A DNA stretch of 31,068 nt from an uncultured Collinsella sp. GTDB taxonomy: Bacteria; Actinomycetota; Coriobacteriia; Coriobacteriales; Coriobacteriaceae. The notes below the pieces were generated by a model. The model ran no database searches. It was not told the DNA's origin and saw only the letters and a program-made list of their open reading frames with translations. Below are positions 24,060 to 31,068 of the stretch, piece after piece. Numbering within the stretch: the first letter of the stretch is position 1; every line of letters begins with the position of its first letter. The position numbers and the translations under genes are program-made. Location of the stretch: positions 1 to 31,068 of the forward strand of contig UQMW01000019.1 in NCBI GenBank assembly GCA_900542275.1. The letters are read 5' to 3'.

Positions 24060-24105
24060 ACAGTACCTAACCGTGTAATCGTTTCGACGAGGGGATATTA
24101 GAGGC

Positions 24106-25017
24106 ATGAACGCTTCATCGCTTTCCTTCCAAGACATCATCCTGCGCCTCCAGCAGTACTGGGGCGAGCAGGGCTGCGTCATTATGCAGCCCTATGACTC
24201 CGAGGTCGGTGCCGGTACCTTCCATACCGCGACCACGCTGCGCTCGCTCGGTCCCGCCGAGTGGCGCACCTGCTATGCGCAGCCCTGCCGCCGTCCCGCC
24301 GACGGCCGCTACGGCGAGAACCCTAACCGCATGCAGCACTACTATCAGTTCCAGGTGCTCATCAAGCCCTCGCCGGTCAACGCCCAGGAGCTCTACCTGG
24401 GTTCGCTGGCCGCCATTGGCCTGGACCCCAACGACCATGACGTCCGCTTTGTCGAGGATGACTGGGAGAGCCCAACCCTGGGCGCCTGGGGCCTTGGCTG
24501 GGAGGTTTGGCTCAACGGCATGGAGGTCACGCAGTTTACGTACTTCCAGCAGGTGGGCGGCATCGAGGTCGACCCCGTGCCCGTCGAGATCACCTATGGC
24601 CTGGAGCGTATCGCCATGTATGCCCAGGGCGTCAACTCCGTTTACGACCTGGTGTGGAGCTACCTGCCCGACGGTACGCCCATGACCTATGGCGACGTGT
24701 TCCTCGAGAACGAGCGCGAGTTCAGTGCTTATAACTTTGAGGTCGCCAACGTCGAGATGATGCGTCAGAAGTTTGACGACTACGAGGCCGAGTGCCATTC
24801 CTGCCTGGAGCGCAAGCTGCCGCTGCCAGCGTATGACTGTGTCATGAAGTGCAGCCACGCTTTCAACCTGCTCGATGCCCGCGGCGCCCTGTCCGCGGTC
24901 GAGCGTGCCAACTACATCCTGCGCGTCCGCGCCGTCGCCAAGGCGTGCTGCGAGGCCTATATGGCCGAGGTCGCCGGAGTCAACGAGAATGCCGACCAGG
25001 AAGGCGAGGTGGCGTAA
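24106..25017 (+). CDS. glyQ: Glycyl-tRNA synthetase alpha chain
   Basis: This is the catalytic subunit of the bacterial-type heterotetrameric enzyme that charges tRNA-Gly. The 303 residues match the family length and carry IMQPYDSEVGAGTFH, AEWRTCYAQPCRRPADGRYGENPNR (landmark pieces YAQPCRRP and GENPNR), VLIKPSP and the metal-site region QVGGIEVDPVPVEITYGLERI. The ATG has GAGGGG 11 bases upstream and a second GAGG immediately adjacent. It is followed after 3 bases by glyS. Confidence 0.96.
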   Translation: MNASSLSFQDIILRLQQYWGEQGCVIMQPYDSEVGAGTFHTATTLRSLGPAEWRTCYAQPCRRPADGRYGENPNRMQHYYQFQVLIKPSPVNAQELYLGSLAAIGLDPNDHDVRFVEDDWESPTLGAWGLGWEVWLNGMEVTQFTYFQQVGGIEVDPVPVEITYGLERIAMYAQGVNSVYDLVWSYLPDGTPMTYGDVFLENEREFSAYNFEVANVEMMRQKFDDYEAECHSCLERKLPLPAYDCVMKCSHAFNLLDARGALSAVERANYILRVRAVAKACCEAYMAEVAGVNENADQEGEVA

Positions 25018-25020
25018 GCC

Positions 25021-27117
25021 ATGGCAGACGCTAAGGATTTCCTGTTTGAGATCGGTACGGAGGAAATGCCCTCCGCACCGCTGAACAATGCTGTCAAGCA
25101 GCTTGGCACCATGATCGCCAAGGGCCTCGACGAGGCCGGTCTGGCCCATGGCGAGGTCCGCGTGATCTCGAGTCCGCGTCGTCTGGCTGCGCTCGTGGCC
25201 AACGTCGCCACTGCGACCGATGAGGTTCACGAGGTCAAGCGTGGCCCTGCGGCCAACATCGCCTTCGACGCTGACGGTAACGCCACCAAGGCCGCCCAGG
25301 GCTTCGCCCGCAAGTGCGGTGTGGCTGCCGAGGATCTGGTCCGTCGCGAGGACACCGACGGCCGTGAGTACGTCTTTGCCGAGAAGAACATTCCTTCCGC
25401 TCCGGCTACTCCGATCCTGACGGCCCTGTGCGAGAAGACCATCGCCGGCCTGCAGTGGCCCAACTACCGTAGTCAGCGCTGGGGCCACGAGCACGCCACC
25501 TTCGTGCGCCCGGTCCGCTGGATCTGCTGCCTTCTGGGCGAGGATGTTGTGCCCGTGTCGTTTGCCGACGTGACGAGCGGCAACACTACGCGCGGCCATC
25601 GCGTGCTTGGCCCCGGTGACCACGTTGTCGCTAGCCCCGCCGCCTACGAGCAGGTGCTCGAGGACGCCGGCGTGCTTTCTGCCGAGCGCCGTCGCGAGGC
25701 GATTCTAGCCGGTATCGCCGAGGTCGAGGCTGCCCGTCCCGGCTGCCATGTCGATACGCCCAAGAAGGTCTTTGAGGAGGTTATCAACCTCTGCGAGTGG
25801 CCGACGGTGCTCGTCGGTACCTTCGATGAGGAGTTCCTCAAGGTCCCGCACGAGATCATCTGCGAGTCCATGCTCACCAACCAGCGCTACTTCCCGATCT
25901 ATGACGGCGAGGGCAAGCTGACGCGTGAGTTCGTGGTCGTCTCCAACAGCAAGCCCGAGAATGCCGAGCGCGTGATCGACGGTAACGAGCGCGTCGTGCG
26001 CGCCCGTCTGGACGACGCTAAGTTCTTCTACGAGGAGGACCTGAAGATCTCCCTCGACGAGTTCCGTGAGCGTCTGTCCAAGGTTGCCTTCCAGGAGAAG
26101 CTCGGCAGCGTGCTCGCCAAGTCCGAGCGTATTGAGCAGCTCGCGCTCGCTATTGCCCGCGAGGCTCATTTGGGCGCCCATCTTGCCGCCGACGCTGCTC
26201 GTGCCGCGCACCTGTGCAAGGCCGACCTGGTATCCAACGCCGTCGTCGAATTCACGAGTCAGCAGGGCGTGATGGGCGGTTACTACGCCACCGCGATGGG
26301 GGAGAACGACGAGGTCGCCCACGCCATTCGCGATCACTATCGTCCCCGTTTTGCCGGTGACGAGCTGCCCGAGGGCACCGCTGGCTGCATCGTGGCCTGC
26401 GCCGACAAGCTTGATACCATCGCCGGTATCTTTGCCATCGGCGAGCCCCCGACTGGCTCCTCCGATCCCTACGCGCTGCGTCGTGCCGCTATCGGTATCA
26501 TCAACATCCTGCGCGACCGTCTGCCGATCGATCCCACGTCGCTCATCGACTTTGCGCTCGAGCTCTATAGCGAGCAGGGCATTGAGTTCGACGCCGCCGA
26601 GGTCGCCCAGCAGGTTCGTGACTTCTTCCATGGCCGCCTGGTGAGCATGGCCCGCGACGAAAAGATCCCGGCCGATACCGTTGCCGCCGTCTCCGCGGTG
26701 CACATTATCGCCCCGTCCGTCTTCTTCGCCCGCTGCGCCGCCCTCGACGAGGCCCGCAAGAACGACGCTGAGACGTTCGACAACCTGGCGACCGCCTATG
26801 CCCGCGCCGCGCATATCTCCAAGCCTGAGCTTGGTGCGGAGTATGACCGCAGCCTGATGGGCGAGGTCGAGCTCGCGCTCGCCGACGCCTCCGAGGCCGC
26901 TCAGACCGCTGTCGATGCCGCCCTTGCTGTCGAGGACTACCCGGCCGCATTTGCCGCCCTCGCCGCCCTGCGCGCGCCCATCGACCGTTTCTTCGATGAG
27001 GTCATGGTCATGGACAAAGACGAGCAGCTTCGCGATAATCGTCTTAAGCTGCTCAACCGCTTCGAGGCCGTTTTCTCCGGCATCGCCAACATCGGTGAGC
27101 TTGCCCGCAAAAAGTAA
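25021..27117 (+). CDS. glyS: Glycyl-tRNA synthetase beta chain
   Basis: The 698-residue beta chain binds tRNA-Gly and includes an HD-like domain and a C-terminal anticodon-binding (DALR) domain. Diagnostic pieces are FLFEIGTEEMPS at the start, RSQRWGHEHATFVRPVRW, MLTNQRYFPIYD, and SDPYALRRAAIGI near residue 480. The C terminus has FFDEVMVMDKDEQLRDNRL, as in the family. Translation starts 3 bases after glyQ, consistent with equal synthesis of the two chains. Confidence 0.96.
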   Translation: MADAKDFLFEIGTEEMPSAPLNNAVKQLGTMIAKGLDEAGLAHGEVRVISSPRRLAALVANVATATDEVHEVKRGPAANIAFDADGNATKAAQGFARKCGVAAEDLVRREDTDGREYVFAEKNIPSAPATPILTALCEKTIAGLQWPNYRSQRWGHEHATFVRPVRWICCLLGEDVVPVSFADVTSGNTTRGHRVLGPGDHVVASPAAYEQVLEDAGVLSAERRREAILAGIAEVEAARPGCHVDTPKKVFEEVINLCEWPTVLVGTFDEEFLKVPHEIICESMLTNQRYFPIYDGEGKLTREFVVVSNSKPENAERVIDGNERVVRARLDDAKFFYEEDLKISLDEFRERLSKVAFQEKLGSVLAKSERIEQLALAIAREAHLGAHLAADAARAAHLCKADLVSNAVVEFTSQQGVMGGYYATAMGENDEVAHAIRDHYRPRFAGDELPEGTAGCIVACADKLDTIAGIFAIGEPPTGSSDPYALRRAAIGIINILRDRLPIDPTSLIDFALELYSEQGIEFDAAEVAQQVRDFFHGRLVSMARDEKIPADTVAAVSAVHIIAPSVFFARCAALDEARKNDAETFDNLATAYARAAHISKPELGAEYDRSLMGEVELALADASEAAQTAVDAALAVEDYPAAFAALAALRAPIDRFFDEVMVMDKDEQLRDNRLKLLNRFEAVFSGIANIGELARKK

Positions 27118-27151
27118 GCCAGCCTGCGCATAAGCGCAAAAGGAGCCCCGC

Positions 27152-28027
27152 ATGGATTGCCCGGTCACCGCTCGTCCCACCGTTATCGTTATCTCCGACT
27201 CGCTCGGCGATACCGCTTGTGAGGTGGTGCTTGCGGCGTCCGGGCAATTTGATGTAGGGGCTTTTCGCGTTTTGCGCCTGCCTAAGGTGACCTCCGTGGA
27301 GCAGGTCAAGTCATTTGTGGGGCCGCGCGTCGATGCCGACCATCGCGATATCGCCGTGTTCCACACCATCGTCGATCCGGCGCTTCGCGCCCGCGTGCTC
27401 GATTATTTGGGCATGCTGCACATTCGCTCGGTCGACCTGATCGGTCCGACGCTCGCCGTATTGTCGTCGCTCATCGGTGTGCCGCCCAAAGGCGTTGCGG
27501 GCGTGATTCACAAGACCGACGATCGGTATTTCCATCGTATCGAGGCCATGGAGTATTTCGTTGAGCACGATGACGGGCGCGGTTGCGACGATCTGTCGGG
27601 TGCCGATATCGTGCTGCTGGGTGTGTCGCGTACATCCAAGACGCCGCTGTCGATGTATTTAGCCTATCAGGGCTACAAGGTCGCCAATGTTCCGTTGGCG
27701 CATGGCATGGAGCCGCCCAAGTCGATTTACGAGGTTGACCCGATGTGCCTGTTCGGCTTGATTTCGACCGTCGATGTGATTTCCGAGATTCGCGATAGCC
27801 GCTTGGGCGACGACTACGCCCGCGCCGTCGCAGGCTCCTATGCCGAGCCTGAGTGCGTGCGCAGCGAGCTTGAGGATGCCCGTGCCCTCATGAAGCGCCT
27901 GGGCTGCTTTGTGGTGCGCACCGACGGCAAAGCCATCGAGGAAAGCGCTGCCGAGATCATTGCCCACCTCGAGGAGATCCAGGAAGCCAGAGCCCGCCGT
28001 GCCGCCCGCCGCGCTCAACAAAAGTAG
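27152..28027 (+). CDS. ppsR: PPDK regulatory protein (bifunctional kinase/phosphorylase)
   Basis: This DUF299 protein inactivates its target dikinase by ADP-dependent phosphorylation of a threonine next to the catalytic histidine, and reactivates it by phosphate-dependent dephosphorylation. The 291 residues have the nucleotide-binding P-loop GVSRTSKT (157-164) and conserved VISDSLGDTA and HKTDDRYFHRIEAMEY segments. The target is pyruvate, phosphate dikinase and not PEP synthase, because ppdK follows 326 bases downstream and no ppsA is seen. The ATG has AGGAG 6 bases upstream. Its TAG stop is the first three bases of a short repeat. Confidence 0.92.
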   Translation: MDCPVTARPTVIVISDSLGDTACEVVLAASGQFDVGAFRVLRLPKVTSVEQVKSFVGPRVDADHRDIAVFHTIVDPALRARVLDYLGMLHIRSVDLIGPTLAVLSSLIGVPPKGVAGVIHKTDDRYFHRIEAMEYFVEHDDGRGCDDLSGADIVLLGVSRTSKTPLSMYLAYQGYKVANVPLAHGMEPPKSIYEVDPMCLFGLISTVDVISEIRDSRLGDDYARAVAGSYAEPECVRSELEDARALMKRLGCFVVRTDGKAIEESAAEIIAHLEEIQEARARRAARRAQQK

Positions 28028-28043
28028 CTCACTTGGGACAAGG
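28025..28043 (+). repeat. Dispersed intergenic repeat, copy 2
   Basis: TAGCTCACTTGGGACAAGG overlaps the ppsR stop codon and is repeated 28 bases later (copy 3) with five differences over 19 bases. Confidence 0.6.
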
Positions 28044-28052
28044 TTGTTTGGG

Positions 28053-28086
28053 TAGCTAATTTGGGACGGGGCTCTTTTAGCTAACC
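28053..28086 (+). repeat. Dispersed intergenic repeat, copy 3
   Basis: TAGCTAATTTGGGACGGGG is followed by a CTCTTTTAGCTAACC end. It matches 20003-20034 behind rsfS. The outer TAGCTAA and TTAGCTA form a 7-bp inverted repeat, so the RNA could fold as a hairpin; there is no T-run behind it. Confidence 0.6.
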
Positions 28087-28118
28087 AAAGAGAATACTTG
28101 GAATTAATGCTGATAAAT

Positions 28119-28231
28119 GGTAAAGCGATTTAGCAAAAACATCGCATTCGACCTGCACTTTCCTTGTAGTGGTATCTTCATAAGGTAACCACCTTTACCT
28201 ACCGTTTACCGCCGGTTTTAGCACGTTTACC
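28119..28231. promoter_or_regulatory. Array of TTTACC/GGTAAA elements upstream of ppdK
   Basis: TTTACC occurs at 28194-28199, 28205-28210 and 28226-28231, with a degenerate TTTAGC at 28217-28222. Starts are spaced about one helical turn apart (11, 12 and 9 bp). The inverse GGTAAA occurs at 28119-28124, and GGTAA at 28184-28188 pairs with TTACC at 28195-28199 to form a GGTAA-N6-TTACC palindrome. This looks like a multi-site binding region for a regulator of ppdK. Confidence 0.5.
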
Positions 28232-28272
28232 AAACCGCGCACCCTCTGCTCAAGCCTGTCCAAAACCCGCCG

Positions 28273-28278
28273 TATAGT
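28273..28278 (+). promoter_or_regulatory. -10 element of ppdK
   Basis: TATAGT would start transcription near 28285, giving a leader of about 70 bases. No -35 match is found 16-18 bp upstream, which suits a promoter needing an activator bound at the TTTACC array. Confidence 0.45.
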
Positions 28279-28353
28279 TCCCTCACGGCCCGCATCCGGC
28301 GGGTCGATTCGTTACCACGGTCGTGCGCGTAAGCGCATGGAAGGGGAAGTATC

Positions 28354-31068
28354 GTGAGCGATTGCAAGAGGGTTTACCGTTTTGGAACCGACGCCCAGGG
28401 CACCTGTGTCACTGAGGGCGACAAATCCATGAACTTCGTGCTTGGCGGCAAAGGCGCAAACCTTGCCGAGATGAGCCGCATCGGTCTGCCGGTTCCCGGT
28501 GGCTTTACCATTACCTGCCAGACCTGTGTCGAGTACTCCGGTGCCGGCAACGTCTGGCCCGAAGGCGCACTCGATGAGATCGTTGCCGCCGAGGCGGACC
28601 TCGAGGCCCGTTGCGGCAAGAAACTCGGCGATGCCTCCGATCCGCTGCTCGTGTCGGTTCGCTCGGGCGCTCCGTTCTCCATGCCCGGCATGATGGACAC
28701 GGTCCTCAACCTGGGCCTCAACGACGATTCCGTCCAGGGCCTTATTGCGCAGACGCAGAACCCGCGCTTTGCCTGGGACAGCTACCGTCGCTTTATCCAG
28801 ATGTTCTCCAACGTCGTCATGGGCGTCGACGCCGACCTATTCGAGAACGCTCTGACCCAGGCCCGCCTGGTCGCCGGCGTTCGTGTCGATTCCGAGCTTT
28901 CGGCCGAGGACCTGCAGGAGCTCGTCGAGACCTTTAAGGGCATCTTCTCCGAGAACGTCGAGGCGACCCTGTATCCCGAGCTTGAGGTTGCCGACGGCAA
29001 GCCCGTCTTCCCGCATGATCCGGAGCTCCAGTTGCGCCTTGCCATCCAGGCCGTCTTTGGCAGCTGGATGAACGAGCGTGCCTGCATTTACCGCAAACAG
29101 CACGGCATCTCTGACGAGCTCGGTACCGCCGTCAACGTCCAGGCCATGGCCTTTGGCAACAAGGGCGAGACCTCTGCGACCGGCGTCGCCTTTACGCGCA
29201 ACCCGGCCGACGGCACCAAGGAGTTCTATGGCGACTTTTTGGTGAATGCCCAGGGCGAGGACGTCGTCGCCGGCATCCGCAACACTGAGCCCATCGCCGA
29301 CCTCAAGACCACCCCGGGCCTCGAGTCCGCTGGTGAGGAGCTCGAGCGCGTGTTCCTGACGCTCGAGGATCATTACCGCGATATGTGCGATATCGAATTC
29401 ACCATCGAGCAGGGTAAACTTTGGATGCTTCAGACCCGCGTGGGCAAGCGCACCGCTACCGCCGCGCTGCGCATCGCTATCGAGATGGTCGAGGAGGGCC
29501 TGATCACCCGCGAGGAGGCCGTGAGCCGCATCGATCCCGCGCAGCTCGATCAGCTCCTGCACCCGCAGTTCGACGCCTCCAAGAAGTACGAGGCCCTGGC
29601 CAGCGGCCTTAACGCCAGCCCCGGTGCCGCCGTGGGCGAGGCCGTGTTCTCGAGTGATGACGCCGTCGCGCGCGCCAACGAGGGCCACAAGGTCATTCTG
29701 GTCCGCTGGGAGACCAACCCCGACGACCTGAAGGGCATGGTCGCCGCCGAGGGCATCCTGACCAGCCACGGTGGCAAGACGAGCCATGCCGCCGTTATCG
29801 CCCGCGGCATGGGTACGCCCTGCGTTTGCGGCGTTGAGCGCTTCCACATTGACGCGGCAGAGAAGGTCGTGCGCATCGAGGGCAGCGACCGCGTGCTGCG
29901 CGAGGGCGATGTCATCTCCATCGACGGCACCCAGGGTATCGTCGTCGACGGCGCGGTCGACCTGGTCTCTGCAGAGCTCACCGGCGACCTGGACACCATC
30001 CTGTCTTGGGCCGATGAGATCCGTTTGGACGAGACCGACGGTCACGCCAACCACGTGCGCGTCAACGCCGACAACCCCGAGGATGCCGAGCTCGCGCTCG
30101 AGTTTGGCGCCGAGGCCATCGGTCTGTGCCGCACCGAGCACATGTTCCTGGGCGATCGCAAGAACATCATCCAGAGCTTTATCCTGTCTGACGATGAGGC
30201 CGTGAAGCAGCAGGCCCTGGCCGACTTGCTCAAGGTTCAGACCGAGGACTTCCTGGCGATGTTCAAGACCATGTCCGGTCGCGATGTGGTCGTCCGCCTG
30301 CTCGATCCGCCGCTTCATGAGTTCCTGGATAATCCTCGCGAGCTCGAGGTCGCCATCACCAAGAAGGAGGCCGCCGGCGCTCCCGAGGAGGAGCTCACTG
30401 CCCTGCGCGCCCGCCTGCGTCGCATTGACGGCATGGTCGAGTCCAACCCCATGCTGGGCTTGCGCGGCGTGCGCCTGTCCGTCGTCTTTGGCGATCTGCC
30501 GCTCATGCAGGTTCGCGCCGTCGCCACGGCCGCTGCCCGCCTTATCAAGGAGGGTGTCGACCCGCGCCCCGAGATCATGGTTCCGCTCGTTTCCATCACG
30601 GCCGAGCATGTCCAGACCCGCGAGGTTATCGAGCGCGTGATCGCCGAGGTTTCCGCCGAGGAAGGCGTCGAGCTCAATATTCCCGTGGGCACGATGCTCG
30701 AGCTGCCGCGTGCCTGCATGGTCGCTGACGAGATCGCCCATCATGCCGACTTCTTCTGCTTTGGCACCAACGACCTCACCCAGACGACCTTTGGCTTCTC
30801 GCGCGATGACGCCGAGGCCAAGTTCATCCCGCTGTACATGCATAAAAAGATCCTGAAAGACAACCCCTTCGAGACCATCGACGCGGCAGTGCTGGAGCTC
30901 GTGCGCTTGGCCGTCGAGAAGGGCCGCGCCACCAATCCCGACATGCACTTTGGCGTGTGCGGCGAGCACGGCGGCGACCCCAAGTCCATCAAGGGCCTGT
31001 TTAACGTGGCCGATGTGGACTATGTGTCCTGCTCGCCCTACCGCGTGCCCCTCGCGCGCCTAGCTGCC
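28354..31068 (+). CDS. ppdK: Pyruvate, phosphate dikinase (3' end cut)
   Basis: PPDK interconverts pyruvate, ATP and phosphate with PEP, AMP and pyrophosphate, linking glycolysis and PEP supply in anaerobes. The 905 visible residues include the N-terminal ATP-binding domain (VLGGKGANLAEMSRIGLPVPGGF, cited in parts; VSVRSGAPFSMPGMMDT), the swivelling phosphohistidine domain with GGKTSHAAVIARGMG (catalytic H478, regulatory T476) and the PEP-binding barrel with FGTNDLTQ and C869 in FGVCGEHGG. The reading frame is open to the window end; the final SCSPYRVPLARLAA shows only a few codons are missing. The GTG start has AAGGGGA 6 bases upstream. T476 is the expected target of the PDRP encoded upstream. 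Confidence 0.96.
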   Translation, partial: MSDCKRVYRFGTDAQGTCVTEGDKSMNFVLGGKGANLAEMSRIGLPVPGGFTITCQTCVEYSGAGNVWPEGALDEIVAAEADLEARCGKKLGDASDPLLVSVRSGAPFSMPGMMDTVLNLGLNDDSVQGLIAQTQNPRFAWDSYRRFIQMFSNVVMGVDADLFENALTQARLVAGVRVDSELSAEDLQELVETFKGIFSENVEATLYPELEVADGKPVFPHDPELQLRLAIQAVFGSWMNERACIYRKQHGISDELGTAVNVQAMAFGNKGETSATGVAFTRNPADGTKEFYGDFLVNAQGEDVVAGIRNTEPIADLKTTPGLESAGEELERVFLTLEDHYRDMCDIEFTIEQGKLWMLQTRVGKRTATAALRIAIEMVEEGLITREEAVSRIDPAQLDQLLHPQFDASKKYEALASGLNASPGAAVGEAVFSSDDAVARANEGHKVILVRWETNPDDLKGMVAAEGILTSHGGKTSHAAVIARGMGTPCVCGVERFHIDAAEKVVRIEGSDRVLREGDVISIDGTQGIVVDGAVDLVSAELTGDLDTILSWADEIRLDETDGHANHVRVNADNPEDAELALEFGAEAIGLCRTEHMFLGDRKNIIQSFILSDDEAVKQQALADLLKVQTEDFLAMFKTMSGRDVVVRLLDPPLHEFLDNPRELEVAITKKEAAGAPEEELTALRARLRRIDGMVESNPMLGLRGVRLSVVFGDLPLMQVRAVATAAARLIKEGVDPRPEIMVPLVSITAEHVQTREVIERVIAEVSAEEGVELNIPVGTMLELPRACMVADEIAHHADFFCFGTNDLTQTTFGFSRDDAEAKFIPLYMHKKILKDNPFETIDAAVLELVRLAVEKGRATNPDMHFGVCGEHGGDPKSIKGLFNVADVDYVSCSPYRVPLARLAA

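Larger units (their letters stand above)
28028..28353 (+). other. ppsR-ppdK regulatory region without genes
   Basis: This 326-bp gap holds no credible gene. It starts with two short repeats (to 28086), continues through an AT-rich stretch (28087-28140), then an array of TTTACC elements (28119-28231), the ppdK -10 element TATAGT (28273-28278) and an inverted repeat around it (28265-28304). It ends with the ppdK Shine-Dalgarno AAGGGGA (28341-28347). Its length and structure are unlike every other gap in the window. Confidence 0.7.

Noticed and set aside
24047..24105. Glycine T-box riboswitch before glyQS
   Set aside because: The gap is only 59 bases and contains neither the specifier hairpin nor the T-box sequence.
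24115..25623. Minus-strand open frame (502 codons) opposite glyQ and glyS
   Set aside because: The plus-strand synthetase genes are unambiguous; this is a codon-bias artefact.
28837..30969. Long minus-strand open frame (710 codons) opposite ppdK
   Set aside because: It is a shadow of ppdK caused by high GC at third positions; its predicted protein is low-complexity and rich in His, Gly, Asp and Arg, and it has no family motif.
1..31068. Mobile elements, CRISPR arrays and phage genes
   Set aside because: No transposase, integrase, regularly spaced repeats or phage structural genes were found; all genes are typical chromosomal core genes.

Overview
The window is chromosomal core DNA of a high-GC Gram-positive bacterium. 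The best fit is an actinobacterium of class Coriobacteriia, Collinsella-like. This rests on gene order, G/C-rich third codon positions, frequent TTG starts, an rpsP-khpA-rimM-trmD block and a PPDK/PDRP pair; no 16S gene or database search was available. I see no prophage, insertion sequence, CRISPR array or integrase. Nearly all genes lie on the + strand in tightly packed operons; only dinB is on the minus strand.

Layout. (1) 1-3000: tRNA-Arg(CCG) with its own promoter and terminator, then a cation-translocating P-type ATPase with a very basic C-terminal tail. (2) 3055-6267: a membrane-anchored zinc-ribbon protein, a cyclophilin with a good promoter, and a TPR/membrane-anchored protein, closed by a long hairpin. 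(3) 6277-13236: the rod-shape cluster mreB, mreC, mreD, PBP2 (mrdA), rodA, plus a DUF697-like membrane protein. (4) 13247-15933: two overlapping genes of unknown function, a TIGR03960-type radical SAM protein and its TIGR03936-type partner. (5) 15930-20090: rplU and rpmA from a strong promoter, an intrinsic terminator, then obgE, nadD, yqeK and rsfS, closed by a second terminator. (6) 20101-21354 (minus): dinB, probably leaderless and overlapped by a LexA-like box. (7) 21471-24046: rpsP, khpA, rimM, trmD, lepB. (8) 24106-28027: glyQ, glyS and the PPDK regulatory protein. (9) 28028-28353: a 326-bp regulatory region rich in repeated TTTACC elements. (10) 28354 to the end: ppdK, cut by the window edge only a few codons before its expected stop.

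The genes link cell-wall elongation (Mre/PBP2/RodA), ribosome assembly and maturation (L21, L27, ObgE, RsfS, S16, KhpA, RimM, TrmD), tRNA charging (GlyQS), NAD synthesis and central carbon metabolism (PPDK with its bifunctional kinase/phosphorylase). The least explained parts are the radical SAM pair, the DUF697-like protein, the two membrane-anchored proteins around the cyclophilin, the operator-like array before ppdK, and a short dispersed repeat found just behind rsfS and ppsR. I did not find an obviously new multi-gene system.
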